In this document: positions 17,679-26,234 of the stretch, one piece after another
Layout: every line of letters starts with the position of its first letter
Numbering within the stretch: the stretch's first letter is position 1
Source of the DNA: Rhizobium sullae
Lineage (GTDB): Bacteria > Pseudomonadota > Alphaproteobacteria > Rhizobiales > Rhizobiaceae
Direction: 5' to 3'
DNA: 64,000 nt
Assembly (NCBI RefSeq): GCF_025200715.1
Contig: NZ_CP104143.1
Coordinates: forward strand, 1,736,001-1,800,000
Position numbers and translations under genes: made by a program
The notes under the pieces: generated by a model
Database searches by the model: none
What the model saw: only the letters and a program-made list of their open reading frames with translations
Told to the model about the DNA's origin: nothing

Positions 17679-18659
17679 TTATGGGATCAGCAGCGTAGTT
17701 CCCGTAGTTCTTCTTGTTTCCAGGTCCGCGTGAGCCCGTCCCACCTCACGCAACGGATATGTTTGGTTGATATTGATACGCACTTTGCTGCTTAGCACAA
17801 TATCAAATAGCGCGTTTGCACAGGCGGTCAGTTCGTCGCGCGTGGCGATGTAAGTGAAAAGCGACGGCCTCGTCGCATAAAGCGAGCCCCGCTGCGCCAG
17901 CATCGCCATCGTGAAATTCTCAATCGGACCAGAGGATTGGCCGAAGGAGACGAACATGCCGCGCGGCTTCAGGCAATCGAGCGATTGCGGGAAGGTATCG
18001 CGGCCGATCGAGTCATAGACGACGTCCACGCCCTTGCCGCCGGTGATCTCCCGGACACGGTCGAGAAAGTTTTCCGTCCGCTAGTTGATGACGTGATCGT
18101 AGCCATGCTCGAGCGCGAGCTTCGCCTTGTCTTCCGAGCCCGCGGTGCCGATTACCGTTGCGCCCAGCGCCTTGGCCCATTGCCCTGCGATCAACCCGAC
18201 GCCGCCTGCGGCGGCATGGAAAAGTAGAGCCGTCTCGGGACCGACCTTGAACGTCCGGTTCAGCAGATATTCGGCGGTCATGCCCTTCAGCATCATCGCG
18301 GCTGCCGTTTCCAGGCTGATCCCGTCCGGCACCTTGACGAGATGCTTGGTTTCGACGTTCCGCTCCACGCTGTAGGCGCCGTCGGCGCCGGCATAGGCAA
18401 CCCGGTCGCCAACGGTGAAATCGGTGACGCCGGGTCCGACAACCGTCACGGTGCCCGCCGCTTCCTTCCCGGGGGTGAAGGGCAGATGCGGCACCTTGTA
18501 GGTTCCATCGCGGAAATACACGTCGATGAAATTGAGGCCGATCGCGGCGTGCCTGATCTGCACCTCGCCGGCGGATGGCGGCGGCAGATCGACATCGACA
18601 TAGTCAAGAACCTCAGGACTGCCATTGCGGCTGAAAGCGATCGCCTGCGTCTTTGTCAT
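17679..18659 (-). pseudogene. NADPH:quinone oxidoreductase (zinc-independent MDR family), interrupted by one in-frame TAG
   Basis: Two open pieces (18659-18084 and 18080-17679) are in the same frame and together encode a normal-length quinone oxidoreductase of about 325 codons. The only defect is a TAG at 18081-18083. It stands where the family usually has Tyr, in HVIN-stop-RTENFLDRVREITGG, so a Tyr codon (TAT/TAC) to TAG change explains it. The N-terminal GroES-like domain (FIDVYFRDGTYKVPHLPFTP) and the nucleotide-binding site (LLFHAAAGGVGLIAGQWAKA) precede it. The second half (DVVYDSIGRDTFPQSLDCL) remains intact, so the lesion looks recent, or it is a sequencing error. It lies between pcs and the BMP transporter, all on one strand. 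Confidence 0.85.
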
Positions 18660-18668
18660 CTTTTGCTC

Positions 18669-19397
18669 CTACTCGCCACGCCCCAGCGCCGGGAAGAACT
18701 GCAGCACGGCACCGATGCAATAGAGATAGATACCGCTGATCACGAAAAGAATGATCGCCCACTGCGGCATATTGAAATGCATGAGCAGCGAATACATGCC
18801 GAGCGCCGACCAGAGAAAGAAAACGCCGAGATTGATCGGCCGCAGACGTTTGACGCGCACCGGATGCAAGAAATTAATCGGCAGGAAGGTCAGGATCACC
18901 GAGGCGATCACGACACTCAAGGCGGTCACGGCGCTCGCATCGATGACGAAGAGCGTGAAGACGATCATATTCCAGACGACGGGAAAGCCGGAGAAAAAAT
19001 ACTCATCGGTCTTCATGCCCATGTCGGCATAATAGATGGCGCTTGACACGACGATCATGCCGGCGGCGGCAAAGGACCAGGGCTCACCGATCATGCCGCT
19101 CTGATAAAGCGCGAAAGCAGGCAGAAGCACGTAGGTCACGTAGTCGATGATATTGTCGAGCGTGTCGCCCGACCAGTTGGGCAAAACCTCCTTCACCCGC
19201 ACCTTGCGGGCAATGGGGCCGTCGATGCCGTCAACGAGCAGGGCAAGGCCCAACCACCAGAACATGTCGATGAATCGGTGCTCGGCGGCAGCGACCACAC
19301 CAAGAAATGCGAGGAACGAGCCGGACGCCGTCAAAATATGGACGGAAAAGGCGCGTATCTCTGCATAAGGAACACGCTTGTAATTGAAAATCTTCAT
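18669..19397 (-). CDS. pcs: Phosphatidylcholine synthase
   Basis: A 242-residue integral membrane CDP-alcohol phosphotransferase that condenses choline with CDP-diacylglycerol to make phosphatidylcholine, the direct bacterial route first found in Sinorhizobium. The motif DGxxARx8Gx3Dx3D is visible near residues 58-82: DGPIARKVRV, then GDTLDNIIDY. About seven to eight hydrophobic segments follow, including PWSFAAAGMIVVSSAIYYAD and WAIILFVISGIYLYCIGAVL. Length fits known Pcs proteins. The gene is a good lineage marker for plant- or animal-associated alphaproteobacteria. It lies 9 bases upstream of the broken quinone oxidoreductase and is divergent from fpr. Confidence 0.95.
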   Translation of the reverse strand: MKIFNYKRVPYAEIRAFSVHILTASGSFLAFLGVVAAAEHRFIDMFWWLGLALLVDGIDGPIARKVRVKEVLPNWSGDTLDNIIDYVTYVLLPAFALYQSGMIGEPWSFAAAGMIVVSSAIYYADMGMKTDEYFFSGFPVVWNMIVFTLFVIDASAVTALSVVIASVILTFLPINFLHPVRVKRLRPINLGVFFLWSALGMYSLLMHFNMPQWAIILFVISGIYLYCIGAVLQFFPALGRGE

Positions 19398-19641
19398 GTT
19401 TCCCCGTGCTGCCTGCCGCCAGTTAAACCTGCTCGCGGCGTTTTGGCCTAATATGCATCCTTTGCCCTGCTTCGCCAGCGCAAAAGCGACAAGTATACGC
19501 AGGGTATTGAATCATGAGAATGACATGCATATTTCGTGGCTGCTGCCTGTCAGAGAATGGATTGCCTTTAATTTTCGGCGTATTTGTAATATCTGCCTCG
19601 CATCAGACCGATCATGCGACGAATACGGGATCCGATACCGA

Positions 19642-20454
19642 ATGAACGCTCCAGCAAAGACCGAAGATTTCTCCTCCGCCGTTCCGGCAAATGTGTATGC
19701 CGAAACGGTGCTGCGCGTCACGCACTATACGGACCGGCTCTTCCGCTTCACGATGAGCCGGCCACAGGGCTTCCGTTTCCGTTCCGGCGAATTTGCGATG
19801 ATCGGCCTTATGGTAGACGGCAAGCCGGTTTTCCGTGCCTACTCGATCGCAAGCCCTGCCTGGGCCGAAGAACTCGAATTCTTCTCGATCAAAGTGCCGG
19901 ACGGCCCACTCACCTCGCATCTCCAGGCCATCAAGCCGGGCGACCAGGTTCTGATGCGCAAGAAGCCGACCGGCACGCTGGTGCTCGATGCGCTGACGCC
20001 AGGCAAGCGGCTCTACATGTTCTCGACCGGAACGGGTGTTGCGCCCTTCGCAAGCCTGATTCGCGATCCGGAAACCTATGAGAAGTACGAGGAGGTGATC
20101 CTCACCCATACGACGCGCGAGGTCGCGGAGCTGAAATACGGCTTCGACCTGGTGGAAGAAATTCGGAACGACGAACTGCTGAACGAGATCGTCGGCAGCA
20201 AGCTACGCCATTATGCGACCGTAACCCGCGAAGACTTCGCCTATCGCGGCCGCATCACCGATCTGATTGCCTCCGGCAAGCTCTTTGCCGATCTTGGCGT
20301 TCCGCCGCTCGACCCGGCAATCGACCGCGGCATGATTTGCGGTTCTTCCGCCATGCTGAAGGACACCAAGGAACTGCTCGAAAAGGCAGGCTTTGAAGAA
20401 GGCGCCAACAGCAAGCCTGCCGAGTTCGTCATCGAACGCGCCTTCGTGGGCTGA
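19642..20454 (+). CDS. fpr: Ferredoxin--NADP(+) reductase
   Basis: A 270-residue FAD flavoprotein exchanging electrons between NADPH and ferredoxin/flavodoxin. The FAD-binding motif is FRAYSIASPAW (RxYS), with FRFRSGEFAMIGL before it and FSIKVPDGPLTSHLQ after it. The nucleotide part includes LYMFSTGTGVAPFASLIRDP and MICGSSAMLKDTKELLEKAG, and the protein ends with the bacterial subclass tail (VIERAFVG). The ATG at 19642 (MNAPAKTEDF) was chosen because upstream sequence is not protein-like; the ribosome binding site is weak. It could supply electrons to the sulfite reductase at 31-32.6 kb, which is inference. A dispersed palindromic repeat follows the stop. Confidence 0.94.
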   Translation: MNAPAKTEDFSSAVPANVYAETVLRVTHYTDRLFRFTMSRPQGFRFRSGEFAMIGLMVDGKPVFRAYSIASPAWAEELEFFSIKVPDGPLTSHLQAIKPGDQVLMRKKPTGTLVLDALTPGKRLYMFSTGTGVAPFASLIRDPETYEKYEEVILTHTTREVAELKYGFDLVEEIRNDELLNEIVGSKLRHYATVTREDFAYRGRITDLIASGKLFADLGVPPLDPAIDRGMICGSSAMLKDTKELLEKAGFEEGANSKPAEFVIERAFVG

Positions 20455-20458
20455 GTTA

Positions 20459-20615
20459 CCCTTCTCCTCGCTCGGGAGAAGGTGGCCCGAAGGGTCGGAT
20501 GAGGCGGCGATGCGGCAAATGCCATTTTCGTTTGTCGCTCAGACGTTAGCTCCTATCGACGCTCATCCCCCTTATCGCCTCACTTTGCTCGGCACTTCTC
20601 CCCGCTGAGGCGAAG
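20459..20615. repeat. RIME-like rhizobial intergenic palindromic repeat
   Basis: Two related blocks in inverted orientation fill the space between fpr and the GntR gene. The left block is CCTTCTCCTCGCTCGGGAGAAGG followed by a CGGATGAGGCGG-like tail. The right block, read on the minus strand, has GCGGGGAGAAGTGCCGAG then AAGGGGGATGAGCG. The shared GGGAGAAG(G/T)...GGATGAG core is characteristic of dispersed intergenic elements in Rhizobiaceae (RIME-type). The left hairpin may also terminate fpr transcription. Confidence 0.7.
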
Positions 20616-20618
20616 TGG

Positions 20619-21248
20619 TTATGGCTTGTAGCTGAGATAGTCGATCAAGACCGCCATTGCCTGCCGCGACTCTTCCACCTTGCCCTGCTGGATGGCGCGA
20701 ATGACGGTGACGTGGAGCGCGATCGAGCGGTCCATCCGATCCGGCGTGGCAGTCGAGTACCAGAGACGGCGTGAATGTGTCTGCACAGGCCCAAGCGCCG
20801 CGGTGATGAAAGTATTCGGGCAAGCCTCCTCAATAATCTCATCGAATGCCTTGTCGGCAGCGAAGAAGGCAGCAAGATCGCCATTGACGGCGCAACTGGT
20901 CATCGTGCGGGCACAATCTATCAGCGCCTCCCGTTGCTCGTCCGTTGCATGCTTCGCGACCAGCGACGCAGCAATAGGCTCCAGTTCCCTGCGCACCTGC
21001 ATGACATTGGCATGATCGTCCGGCTTGATCTCCGCTACCTGCAGCCCTACCCGCGGCCTGACGATGACAAGCCCCTGCCAAGCGAGTTTCTGGATCGCTT
21101 CACGCACCGGCGTGCGGCCATGACCGGCAATATCGATCAGCTGCTTTTCGGTCACCAGCGCGCCCGGCTTCAACACCAGCGTCACAATGGCGTGTTCAAG
21201 TGCGAGATAGGCCAGATGGCTCTGTGAATTCTGCATTCGGTGGTCCAT
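20619..21248 (-). CDS. GntR (FCD subfamily) transcriptional regulator, divergent from a DapA-family gene
   Basis: A 209-residue regulator with an N-terminal winged helix (LKPGALVTEKQLIDIAGHGR then TPVREAIQKLAWQGLVIVRP) and an FCD ligand domain (VMQVRRELEPIAASLVAKHA; AADKAFDEIIEEACPN; RSIALHVTVIRAIQQGKVEE). It is divergent from the DapA-family gene, and the region between carries two copies of TCTGATATATCAGA or a one-base variant. One copy lies 8 bases before this start codon, so autorepression is likely (inference). GntR/DapA pairs often control catabolism of proline derivatives or sugar acids; the effector here is unknown. Confidence 0.9.
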   Translation of the reverse strand: MDHRMQNSQSHLAYLALEHAIVTLVLKPGALVTEKQLIDIAGHGRTPVREAIQKLAWQGLVIVRPRVGLQVAEIKPDDHANVMQVRRELEPIAASLVAKHATDEQREALIDCARTMTSCAVNGDLAAFFAADKAFDEIIEEACPNTFITAALGPVQTHSRRLWYSTATPDRMDRSIALHVTVIRAIQQGKVEESRQAMAVLIDYLSYKP

Positions 21249-21255
21249 ATTTCAC

Positions 21256-21269
21256 TCTGATATATCAGA
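21256..21269. promoter_or_regulatory. Palindromic operator copy 1 (perfect)
   Basis: TCTGATATATCAGA is a perfect 14-bp palindrome 8 bases upstream of the GntR start codon. A TTGACA hexamer follows at 21272-21277, facing the DapA-family gene. Probable binding site of the divergently encoded GntR protein. Confidence 0.75.
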
Positions 21270-21302
21270 TATTGACACGGCGTAAATCGGATGGCAAGTT
21301 GT

Positions 21303-21316
21303 TGTGATATATCAGA
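21303..21316. promoter_or_regulatory. Palindromic operator copy 2 (13/14 match)
   Basis: TGTGATATATCAGA differs from copy 1 by one base. It lies 47 bases from copy 1 and 16 bases before the ATG of the DapA-family gene, partly overlapping the expected transcription start. The spacing would let one regulator control both directions. Confidence 0.75.
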
Positions 21317-21331
21317 GCCAAGGAGACGAAC

Positions 21332-22225
21332 ATGTGGCGCGGCGTATTTCCTGCAGTAACGACGAAATTCACTGAGAACGGCGAGCTGGATCTTGCCGAA
21401 ATGGAACGCTGCTTCGGCCTGCAGGCCGACGCAGGTGTCGACGGCATCATCGTCTGCGGCTCGCTCGGCGAAAACATGACGCTCGAACCGGAAGAGAAGC
21501 TGGAGATCCTGAAGGTCGCGCGCTCGACCGCAGGTTCGAAGCCGGTGCTGATGACGGTCTGCGAAAGCTCGACGAAGCGCGGCGCTGCTGCCGCCAAGGC
21601 TGCGGCAAAGACCGGCGCCAGCGGTTTCATGATCCTGCCGGGCGTGCCGTACAAATCCGCTCCGGAAGAGACGCTGGCGCACGTCCAGGCGATTGCCACG
21701 GCGGGCGGACTGCCAGTCATGGTCTATAACAATCCGGTCGCCTATGGCGTCGACGTCACGATCCCGATGTTCGAAGAATTGGCGAAGGACGACCTGGTTG
21801 TCGCCATGAAGGAATCGACCGACGATATTCGCCGCGTGACCGACATCTTCAACGCATTCGGCGAACGCTTCGACGTGTTCACCGGCGTCGACAACCTGGC
21901 GCTCGAAAGCCTGCTGATGGGCGCGCATGGCTGGGTCGCCGGTCTCGTCGTTGCCTTCCCGAAGGAAACGGTCGCGATCTATAAGCTCGTTCAGGCGGGT
22001 CGCCTTGACGAAGCGCGCGCCATCTACCGCTGGTTCCGTCCCCTCCTCGATCTCGATGTCTCGACCTTCCTCGTCCAGAACATCAAGCTTGCGGAAGTCT
22101 ACGCCATCCAGTCGAACGACCGCGTCCGCGCCCCTCGTCTGCCGCTTGCAGGCGAACAGCGCCAGCGCGTCGTGGCAGTTATCGAAAAGGCACTGGCAAA
22201 CCGCCCGGAACTGCCGAAGTTCTAA
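21332..22225 (+). CDS. Dihydrodipicolinate synthase (DapA/NAL) family aldolase or dehydratase, catabolic type
   Basis: A 297-residue (beta/alpha)8 class I lyase. The Schiff-base Lys is in VVAMKESTDDIRR near residue 160, and the catalytic Tyr in VMVYNNPVAYGVD near residue 132. The substrate loop reads CGSLGENMTL, where true DapA usually has GTTGE, so lysine biosynthesis is unlikely. The GntR partner, the twin operators and the stand-alone position point to catabolism, for example of hydroxyproline-derived pyrroline-4-hydroxy-2-carboxylate or a sugar acid; the exact substrate cannot be read from the sequence. The ATG has AAGGAG upstream. A strong terminator follows. Confidence 0.85.
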   Translation: MWRGVFPAVTTKFTENGELDLAEMERCFGLQADAGVDGIIVCGSLGENMTLEPEEKLEILKVARSTAGSKPVLMTVCESSTKRGAAAAKAAAKTGASGFMILPGVPYKSAPEETLAHVQAIATAGGLPVMVYNNPVAYGVDVTIPMFEELAKDDLVVAMKESTDDIRRVTDIFNAFGERFDVFTGVDNLALESLLMGAHGWVAGLVVAFPKETVAIYKLVQAGRLDEARAIYRWFRPLLDLDVSTFLVQNIKLAEVYAIQSNDRVRAPRLPLAGEQRQRVVAVIEKALANRPELPKF

Positions 22226-22252
22226 TTGCTCGATAAGAATTGAGCTTTACGA

Positions 22253-22277
22253 GGCCGGGTGATCGCCCGGCCTTTTT
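22253..22277 (+). terminator. Rho-independent terminator after the DapA-family gene
   Basis: GGCCGGG (22253-22259) pairs with CCCGGCC (22266-22272) around a 6-base loop, followed by five T. It ends at the stop codon of the convergent MacB-type permease gene. Confidence 0.9.
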
Positions 22278-23485
22278 CATTCATGGCGCAAGGCTTCGAT
22301 CGGGTTCAACTGCGCCGCGCGGCGGGCCGGGAAATAGCCGAAGATCATGCCGATGGCCGCCGAAAAGACGAAAGCAATGGCGATCATCAGAGGGCTAACG
22401 ACAAAAGGAACCTTCAACAAGGTGACAGCGGTGAAGCCGATGCCCATTCCAAGCACTATGCCGGTGATGCCGCCGAAGAGTGACAGCGCGACGGCCTCGA
22501 CGAGGAACTGCATGAGGACCTGGGTTTCAAGCGCGCCGATCGCAAGCCGGATGCCGATCTCCCGCGTGCGTTCGGTGACCGACACCAGCATGATGTTCAT
22601 GATGCCGATCCCGCCGACCAGAAGGCTGATCGCGGCAACGGCGCCGAGCAGGCCCGTGAGCAATGTCGTCGTGCCCGTCATCGCTTCGGCGATCTGCGTC
22701 ATGTCGTTGACGTTGAAATCGTCTTCGCGGCCCGGAATGATCTTGCGGCGCTCGCGCAGCAGGTTCTCAGTCTCGGTCTGAACCTTGGAGGTCGCGACGC
22801 CATCGCGGGCTGAAACGACAATCATCTGGACATTGGCATTGGCCCGGCCGCCGATGCGGCGCTGATAGACCTTCACCGGCATGATCACAACATCGTCCTG
22901 ATCGGTACCCATGCCCGATTGACCGCGTTTCGCCAGTACGCCGATGACGCTGCAGGACACCTTGCCCACGCGAATCTGCTGCCCTGTCGGGTTGGCCGCA
23001 CCGAAAAGCTGCGACCGCACCGTTTCGCCGAGAATGCAGCGGGCGCGTCCGCGCTCTTCCGCCGCCTCGAAGGTACGGCCGAGCGCAATGTCCCAGTCCT
23101 GCGCGATGAAATAGTCGTTCGTCGTGCCCATGACGGTGGTCGAGTGGCTCTGGCCACCATAGATCGCCGTCGCCGTCGTCTGGTTGAGCGGCGCGACAGC
23201 GCGAAGACCACCTACTTGATCCCGTATCGCGTCGACATCCTTGACGGTAAACCGCCTCGCCTCGGAGCTTGCGCGCCCCGGACCGAACTGGCCGGGCCGC
23301 ACGAAGAGCATGTTGGTTCCGAGTCGCGAGAGTTCGGACGAGACCTGCTCGGTCGTGCCGTTACCGATGGTCACTAATGCAATGACCGCGGCGACACCTA
23401 TGACAACGCCAAGCACAGTGAGGAAGGAACGCAGCATGTTGCGGCTGATGGCGCGCAGTGCGAGTTTCAGCGTTTCAAGGAACAT
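22277..23485 (-). CDS. MacB-type ABC transporter permease (FtsX-like)
   Basis: A 402-residue membrane protein. An N-terminal span (MLRSFLTVLGVVIGVAAVIA) is followed by a large periplasmic MacB_PCD domain (SSELSRLGTNMLFVRPGQFG) and three C-terminal spans in the FtsX domain (GLLGAVAAISLLVGGIGIMN; TREIGIRLAIGALETQVLMQ; AFVFSAAIGMIFGYFPARRA). It lacks its own ATPase domain, which is encoded by the preceding gene, unlike E. coli MacB. The start at 23485 ([10 protein letters not shown]) gives an 11-base overlap with the ATPase gene. With the upstream membrane fusion protein it forms a tripartite efflux or lipoprotein-type exporter; the substrate is unknown. Confidence 0.9.
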   Translation of the reverse strand: MFLETLKLALRAISRNMLRSFLTVLGVVIGVAAVIALVTIGNGTTEQVSSELSRLGTNMLFVRPGQFGPGRASSEARRFTVKDVDAIRDQVGGLRAVAPLNQTTATAIYGGQSHSTTVMGTTNDYFIAQDWDIALGRTFEAAEERGRARCILGETVRSQLFGAANPTGQQIRVGKVSCSVIGVLAKRGQSGMGTDQDDVVIMPVKVYQRRIGGRANANVQMIVVSARDGVATSKVQTETENLLRERRKIIPGREDDFNVNDMTQIAEAMTGTTTLLTGLLGAVAAISLLVGGIGIMNIMLVSVTERTREIGIRLAIGALETQVLMQFLVEAVALSLFGGITGIVLGMGIGFTAVTLLKVPFVVSPLMIAIAFVFSAAIGMIFGYFPARRAAQLNPIEALRHE

Positions 23486-24191
23486 GGTCCACCTCGCCCT
23501 GATGCGCGATCTCTGCCTCGAGCTTTCCATCGACGAAACGAAGTATGCGCTCAGCATGAGCCGCAATGTCCGGTTCATGCGTGACCATGACGATGGTGAT
23601 CCCCTGCTCCCGGTTCAGCCGTGTCATCAGATCCATGATCTCGGCGCTGGTTTTCGTGTCGAGATTGCCGGTCGGCTCGTCGGCGAGAAGCAGCGCCGGT
23701 TCAGTGACGATCGCGCGGGCAATCGCCACGCGCTGCTGCTGGCCGCCGGAAAGCTCCTGTGTCTTGTGGTGCTCGCGTCCCGCCAGCCCGACCAAACCCA
23801 GCGCCTCTTTGGCACGCCTGTGGCGCTCGCCCGCCGCAATACCTCGATAGATCAGCGGCAGCTCGACGTTCTCCACCGCCGATGTCCGCGCAAGAAGATT
23901 GAACCCCTGGAAGACGAATCCCAGCATATGGCGTCTGAGCAGCGTCAGCTGGTTACGGCCGAAACCGGTCGTGGATATGCCCTGGAAGACGTAATCGCCG
24001 GCACTCGGCACATCGAGGCAGCCGAGGATATTCATTGCCGTCGACTTGCCAGAACCCGACGGCCCCATGATCGCGACGAATTCATGGGTATTGATCTGCA
24101 GATCGACATGGTCGAGCGCGCGGATCGCCGCCTCGCCGCGGCCGTAGATCTTCGACACCTGCCTGAATTCGAGAAGCGGTGGACTGGTCAT
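23475..24191 (-). CDS. MacB/LolD-type ABC transporter ATP-binding protein
   Basis: A 238-residue ATPase. Walker A is [20 protein letters not shown], the Q-loop is in [11 protein letters not shown], the signature is [16 protein letters not shown], and Walker B is [17 protein letters not shown] with the switch His in [11 protein letters not shown]. This matches the MacB/LolD/FtsE group. It sits between the membrane fusion protein and the permease gene, overlapping the latter, and should energise that permease. Confidence 0.94.
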   Translation of the reverse strand: MTSPPLLEFRQVSKIYGRGEAAIRALDHVDLQINTHEFVAIMGPSGSGKSTAMNILGCLDVPSAGDYVFQGISTTGFGRNQLTLLRRHMLGFVFQGFNLLARTSAVENVELPLIYRGIAAGERHRRAKEALGLVGLAGREHHKTQELSGGQQQRVAIARAIVTEPALLLADEPTGNLDTKTSAEIMDLMTRLNREQGITIVMVTHEPDIAAHAERILRFVDGKLEAEIAHQGEVDHVP

Positions 24192-24203
24192 CTTTCCGCC
24201 CGC

Positions 24204-25505
24204 CTATCGCGCCCGCGCCATCGCGTCGGTCACAAGCGCATCGCCTTCCTTGAGTTCACCGGTCGTGACCTGCGTGAACTGACCGTCCGACGATCCAACC
24301 TGGATGACCAGCGGCACCTGGCGGCCCTCGCGCAGCACCCAGACCCGGCGTTTCGCGCCCGTGAGCGCTTCAGCGCCGTTGCCGCCCGAACGCGGCCCCA
24401 TGCGCGGCGGACGGAACAGACCGAAGATGCCGCGTCCGCCGCGCGATTCGGCCTCCGGCGGCGCATAGCGCAGCGCCGCGTTCGGTACCATCAGCGTATT
24501 CTTAACGGCCTCCACGGTAATATCCGCCGTTGCTGTCATGCCGGGGCGCAGCAGGAGATCGGCATTGTCGACCGAGAGCACGGCCTTGTACGTGACGACA
24601 TTGTTGGTGGTCTCCGAAGCAAAGCGGATCTGCTCGATTTCGGCGGGAAAGCTCTTGTTCGCATAGGCGTCGACCGTGAAGGTCGCCTTCTGCCCGACGG
24701 CGATCTGGCCGACATCGGCCTCGTCCACATCAACCTGCAGTTCCATCTTCCGGAGATCGCCGGCGATCGTGAAGAGAATCGGGGCTGAAAGCGAGGCAGC
24801 GACGGTCGCGCCCGGATCCACCGAGCGGGTCAGAATGACGCCGTCGACCGGCGAAACGATCCTGGCCTTGGCAAGGTTGACCTCAGCGAGCCGCAGATCG
24901 GCCTCGGCCGAAAGCACCTCCGCCTCATTGATCTGCTTCGTGGCTGCGGCGGACTCGTATTTGTAAGTCGCATCGTCAAGGCTCTGCTGCGTCGAGACGC
25001 TGCCTCTGACCAGGCTCTTCAAACGCTCCAGCGAGACCTGCGCCGACAGCAGGTCGGCATGGGCCTTCAACACGTTCGCCTTGGCCGAATCGAGCTTCGC
25101 GCGCGAGCTCTTCACATCGGCTTCCAGCTTGTTCGTATCGAGAACCGCCAGCACCTCGCCGGATTTGACTTCGCTGTTGTAATCGACATTGACCTCGCGC
25201 ACGGTGCCGGAAAGTTCGCTCGATATGTCAACTTGTTGCGTCGGCTGCACCGAGCCGGTCGCGGTTACCAGGACCGTCAGATCGCCGCGCTTTACCGGCT
25301 GTGTCGTATAGCTGTATGCATTGCCGCTGCGACCGGCATAGAAATAAACGCCTGCACCGGCGACGGCGACCAACACGACGGCAGCGATAAGGCGCCCGCG
25401 CCAACGACGGCCCTTGCCTCGCTTGCCGGATACAGCGAGGACTGCGGCAAGATCCGCATTGGCTGCTGTACCCTTCGCGCCAATCCCAGATGGGGAATCG
25501 TCCAT
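24204..25505 (-). CDS. Membrane fusion (MacA-like periplasmic adaptor) protein
   Basis: A 433-residue adaptor with one N-terminal membrane anchor (RLIAAVVLVAVAGAGVYFYA near residue 40). The lipoyl/barrel-sandwich half-motifs are VLVTATGSVQPTQQVDISSE and LAKARIVSPVDGVILTRSVD. Between them is an alpha-helical hairpin rich in Ala, Leu and Ser (DVKSSRAKLDSAKANVLKAH). The C-terminal part contains a Gly/Arg-rich insertion (ESRGGRGIFGLFRPPRMGPR) before the last beta domain, which is less common. First gene of the three-gene exporter operon; no outer-membrane TolC is encoded nearby. Confidence 0.9.
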   Translation of the reverse strand: MDDSPSGIGAKGTAANADLAAVLAVSGKRGKGRRWRGRLIAAVVLVAVAGAGVYFYAGRSGNAYSYTTQPVKRGDLTVLVTATGSVQPTQQVDISSELSGTVREVNVDYNSEVKSGEVLAVLDTNKLEADVKSSRAKLDSAKANVLKAHADLLSAQVSLERLKSLVRGSVSTQQSLDDATYKYESAAATKQINEAEVLSAEADLRLAEVNLAKARIVSPVDGVILTRSVDPGATVAASLSAPILFTIAGDLRKMELQVDVDEADVGQIAVGQKATFTVDAYANKSFPAEIEQIRFASETTNNVVTYKAVLSVDNADLLLRPGMTATADITVEAVKNTLMVPNAALRYAPPEAESRGGRGIFGLFRPPRMGPRSGGNGAEALTGAKRRVWVLREGRQVPLVIQVGSSDGQFTQVTTGELKEGDALVTDAMARAR

Positions 25506-25650
25506 AAAATCCTCAAATCAAAATGAGAGGGCCTGTTTCCGTTCACCATCCAGATAGTCATAGTGAAGATGAACCGGAAATTAGCGTTAGAGGCGCATTC
25601 GCATGGAATGACGAAAATGTGCAATTAAATCTTGGTAATGAAAGTCCGCT

Positions 25651-26025
25651 TTAGCCGGCGTCTTCCTGATATTGGTCAGTCCTCTGCAGCGGATGCAGCC
25701 AGCTTTCGCGGCGTTTGACCCAGATCTCGTAGAGCGGCGCGATCTCCATTGGCGCGTCGTCGAGAGAGCCGAGCCGGAGTTCCGCTTCCTCGTCCGTCAG
25801 GCAGAACAGACGCCCGCCGCATACCGGGCAGAAGCTGCGGCCTTGATGTGTCGCAGCCGGACCGGAATGGTCGAATGCTTCGCGCGGCCACACGGCGAAC
25901 GTGACGAAAGCCGAGCCGCTCTCCTTGCGGCAGTCCGCACAATGACAGAGGCCGGCGCGAAGCGGCTCGCCCTTCACCTCATATCTGACCGCGCCGCAGA
26001 GGCAGCCCCCGGTGCGCGTTCTCAT
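25651..26025 (-). CDS. GFA family (glutathione-dependent formaldehyde-activating enzyme-like) zinc protein
   Basis: A 124-residue small zinc-binding protein. Cysteine motifs are CLCGAVRYEV, LCHCADCRKESGSAF and FCPVCGGRLF, matching the Gfa/CENP-V fold. The true Gfa enzyme binds glutathione-formaldehyde, but most family members have no known role. Its ATG overlaps the stop of the preceding 69-residue gene by one base (TGATG), so the two are translationally coupled. The call is secure at fold level only. Confidence 0.85.
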   Translation of the reverse strand: MRTRTGGCLCGAVRYEVKGEPLRAGLCHCADCRKESGSAFVTFAVWPREAFDHSGPAATHQGRSFCPVCGGRLFCLTDEEAELRLGSLDDAPMEIAPLYEIWVKRRESWLHPLQRTDQYQEDAG

Positions 26026-26234
26026 CAGGCGTCGAAATCCAGCGGCAGTGTCGGCGGCTTGCGCTTGGCGGCCATCAGGAGATCGAGTTCGGTCGCCGAC
26101 GGTCCAAATTTTTCGTAAAGCCGCTTGGCCTCCTTTTCATCCAAACGGTATTTCCGGGCGAATTCGCTCATGCTGTAAGGCCTGCCGCGCAATACCCTGC
26201 GCGTCGGCACCGTCTGATTGGCAGAGTCGGCCAT
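26025..26234 (-). CDS. Small conserved protein of unknown function (paralogue A)
   Basis: A 69-residue basic protein with a strong AAGGAGG ribosome binding site and a TGATG overlap into the GFA gene, so it is very probably translated. Its core, YSMSEFARKYRLDEKEAKRL followed by EKFGPSATELDLLMAAKRKP, aligns without gaps to the 61-residue protein at 27266-27451, with about 19 of 41 positions identical by eye. The core looks mostly helical and could be a small DNA-binding or adaptor fold, but no known domain is recognised. No function is assigned. Confidence 0.7.
   Translation of the reverse strand: MADSANQTVPTRRVLRGRPYSMSEFARKYRLDEKEAKRLYEKFGPSATELDLLMAAKRKPPTLPLDFDA

Noticed and set aside
18081..18083. 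Recoding of TAG as an amino acid
   Set aside because: No sign of pyrrolysine genes or a recoding signal, and other genes here end normally; a plain nonsense mutation is simpler.
20459..20615. CRISPR-like or insertion-sequence remnant
   Set aside because: There are only two inverted blocks with no spacers, and no transposase frame or target duplication; it fits a dispersed intergenic palindrome.
23241..24788. A 515-codon plus-strand frame
   Set aside because: Antisense to the MacAB-like genes; composition is antisense-like and no ribosome binding site fits.
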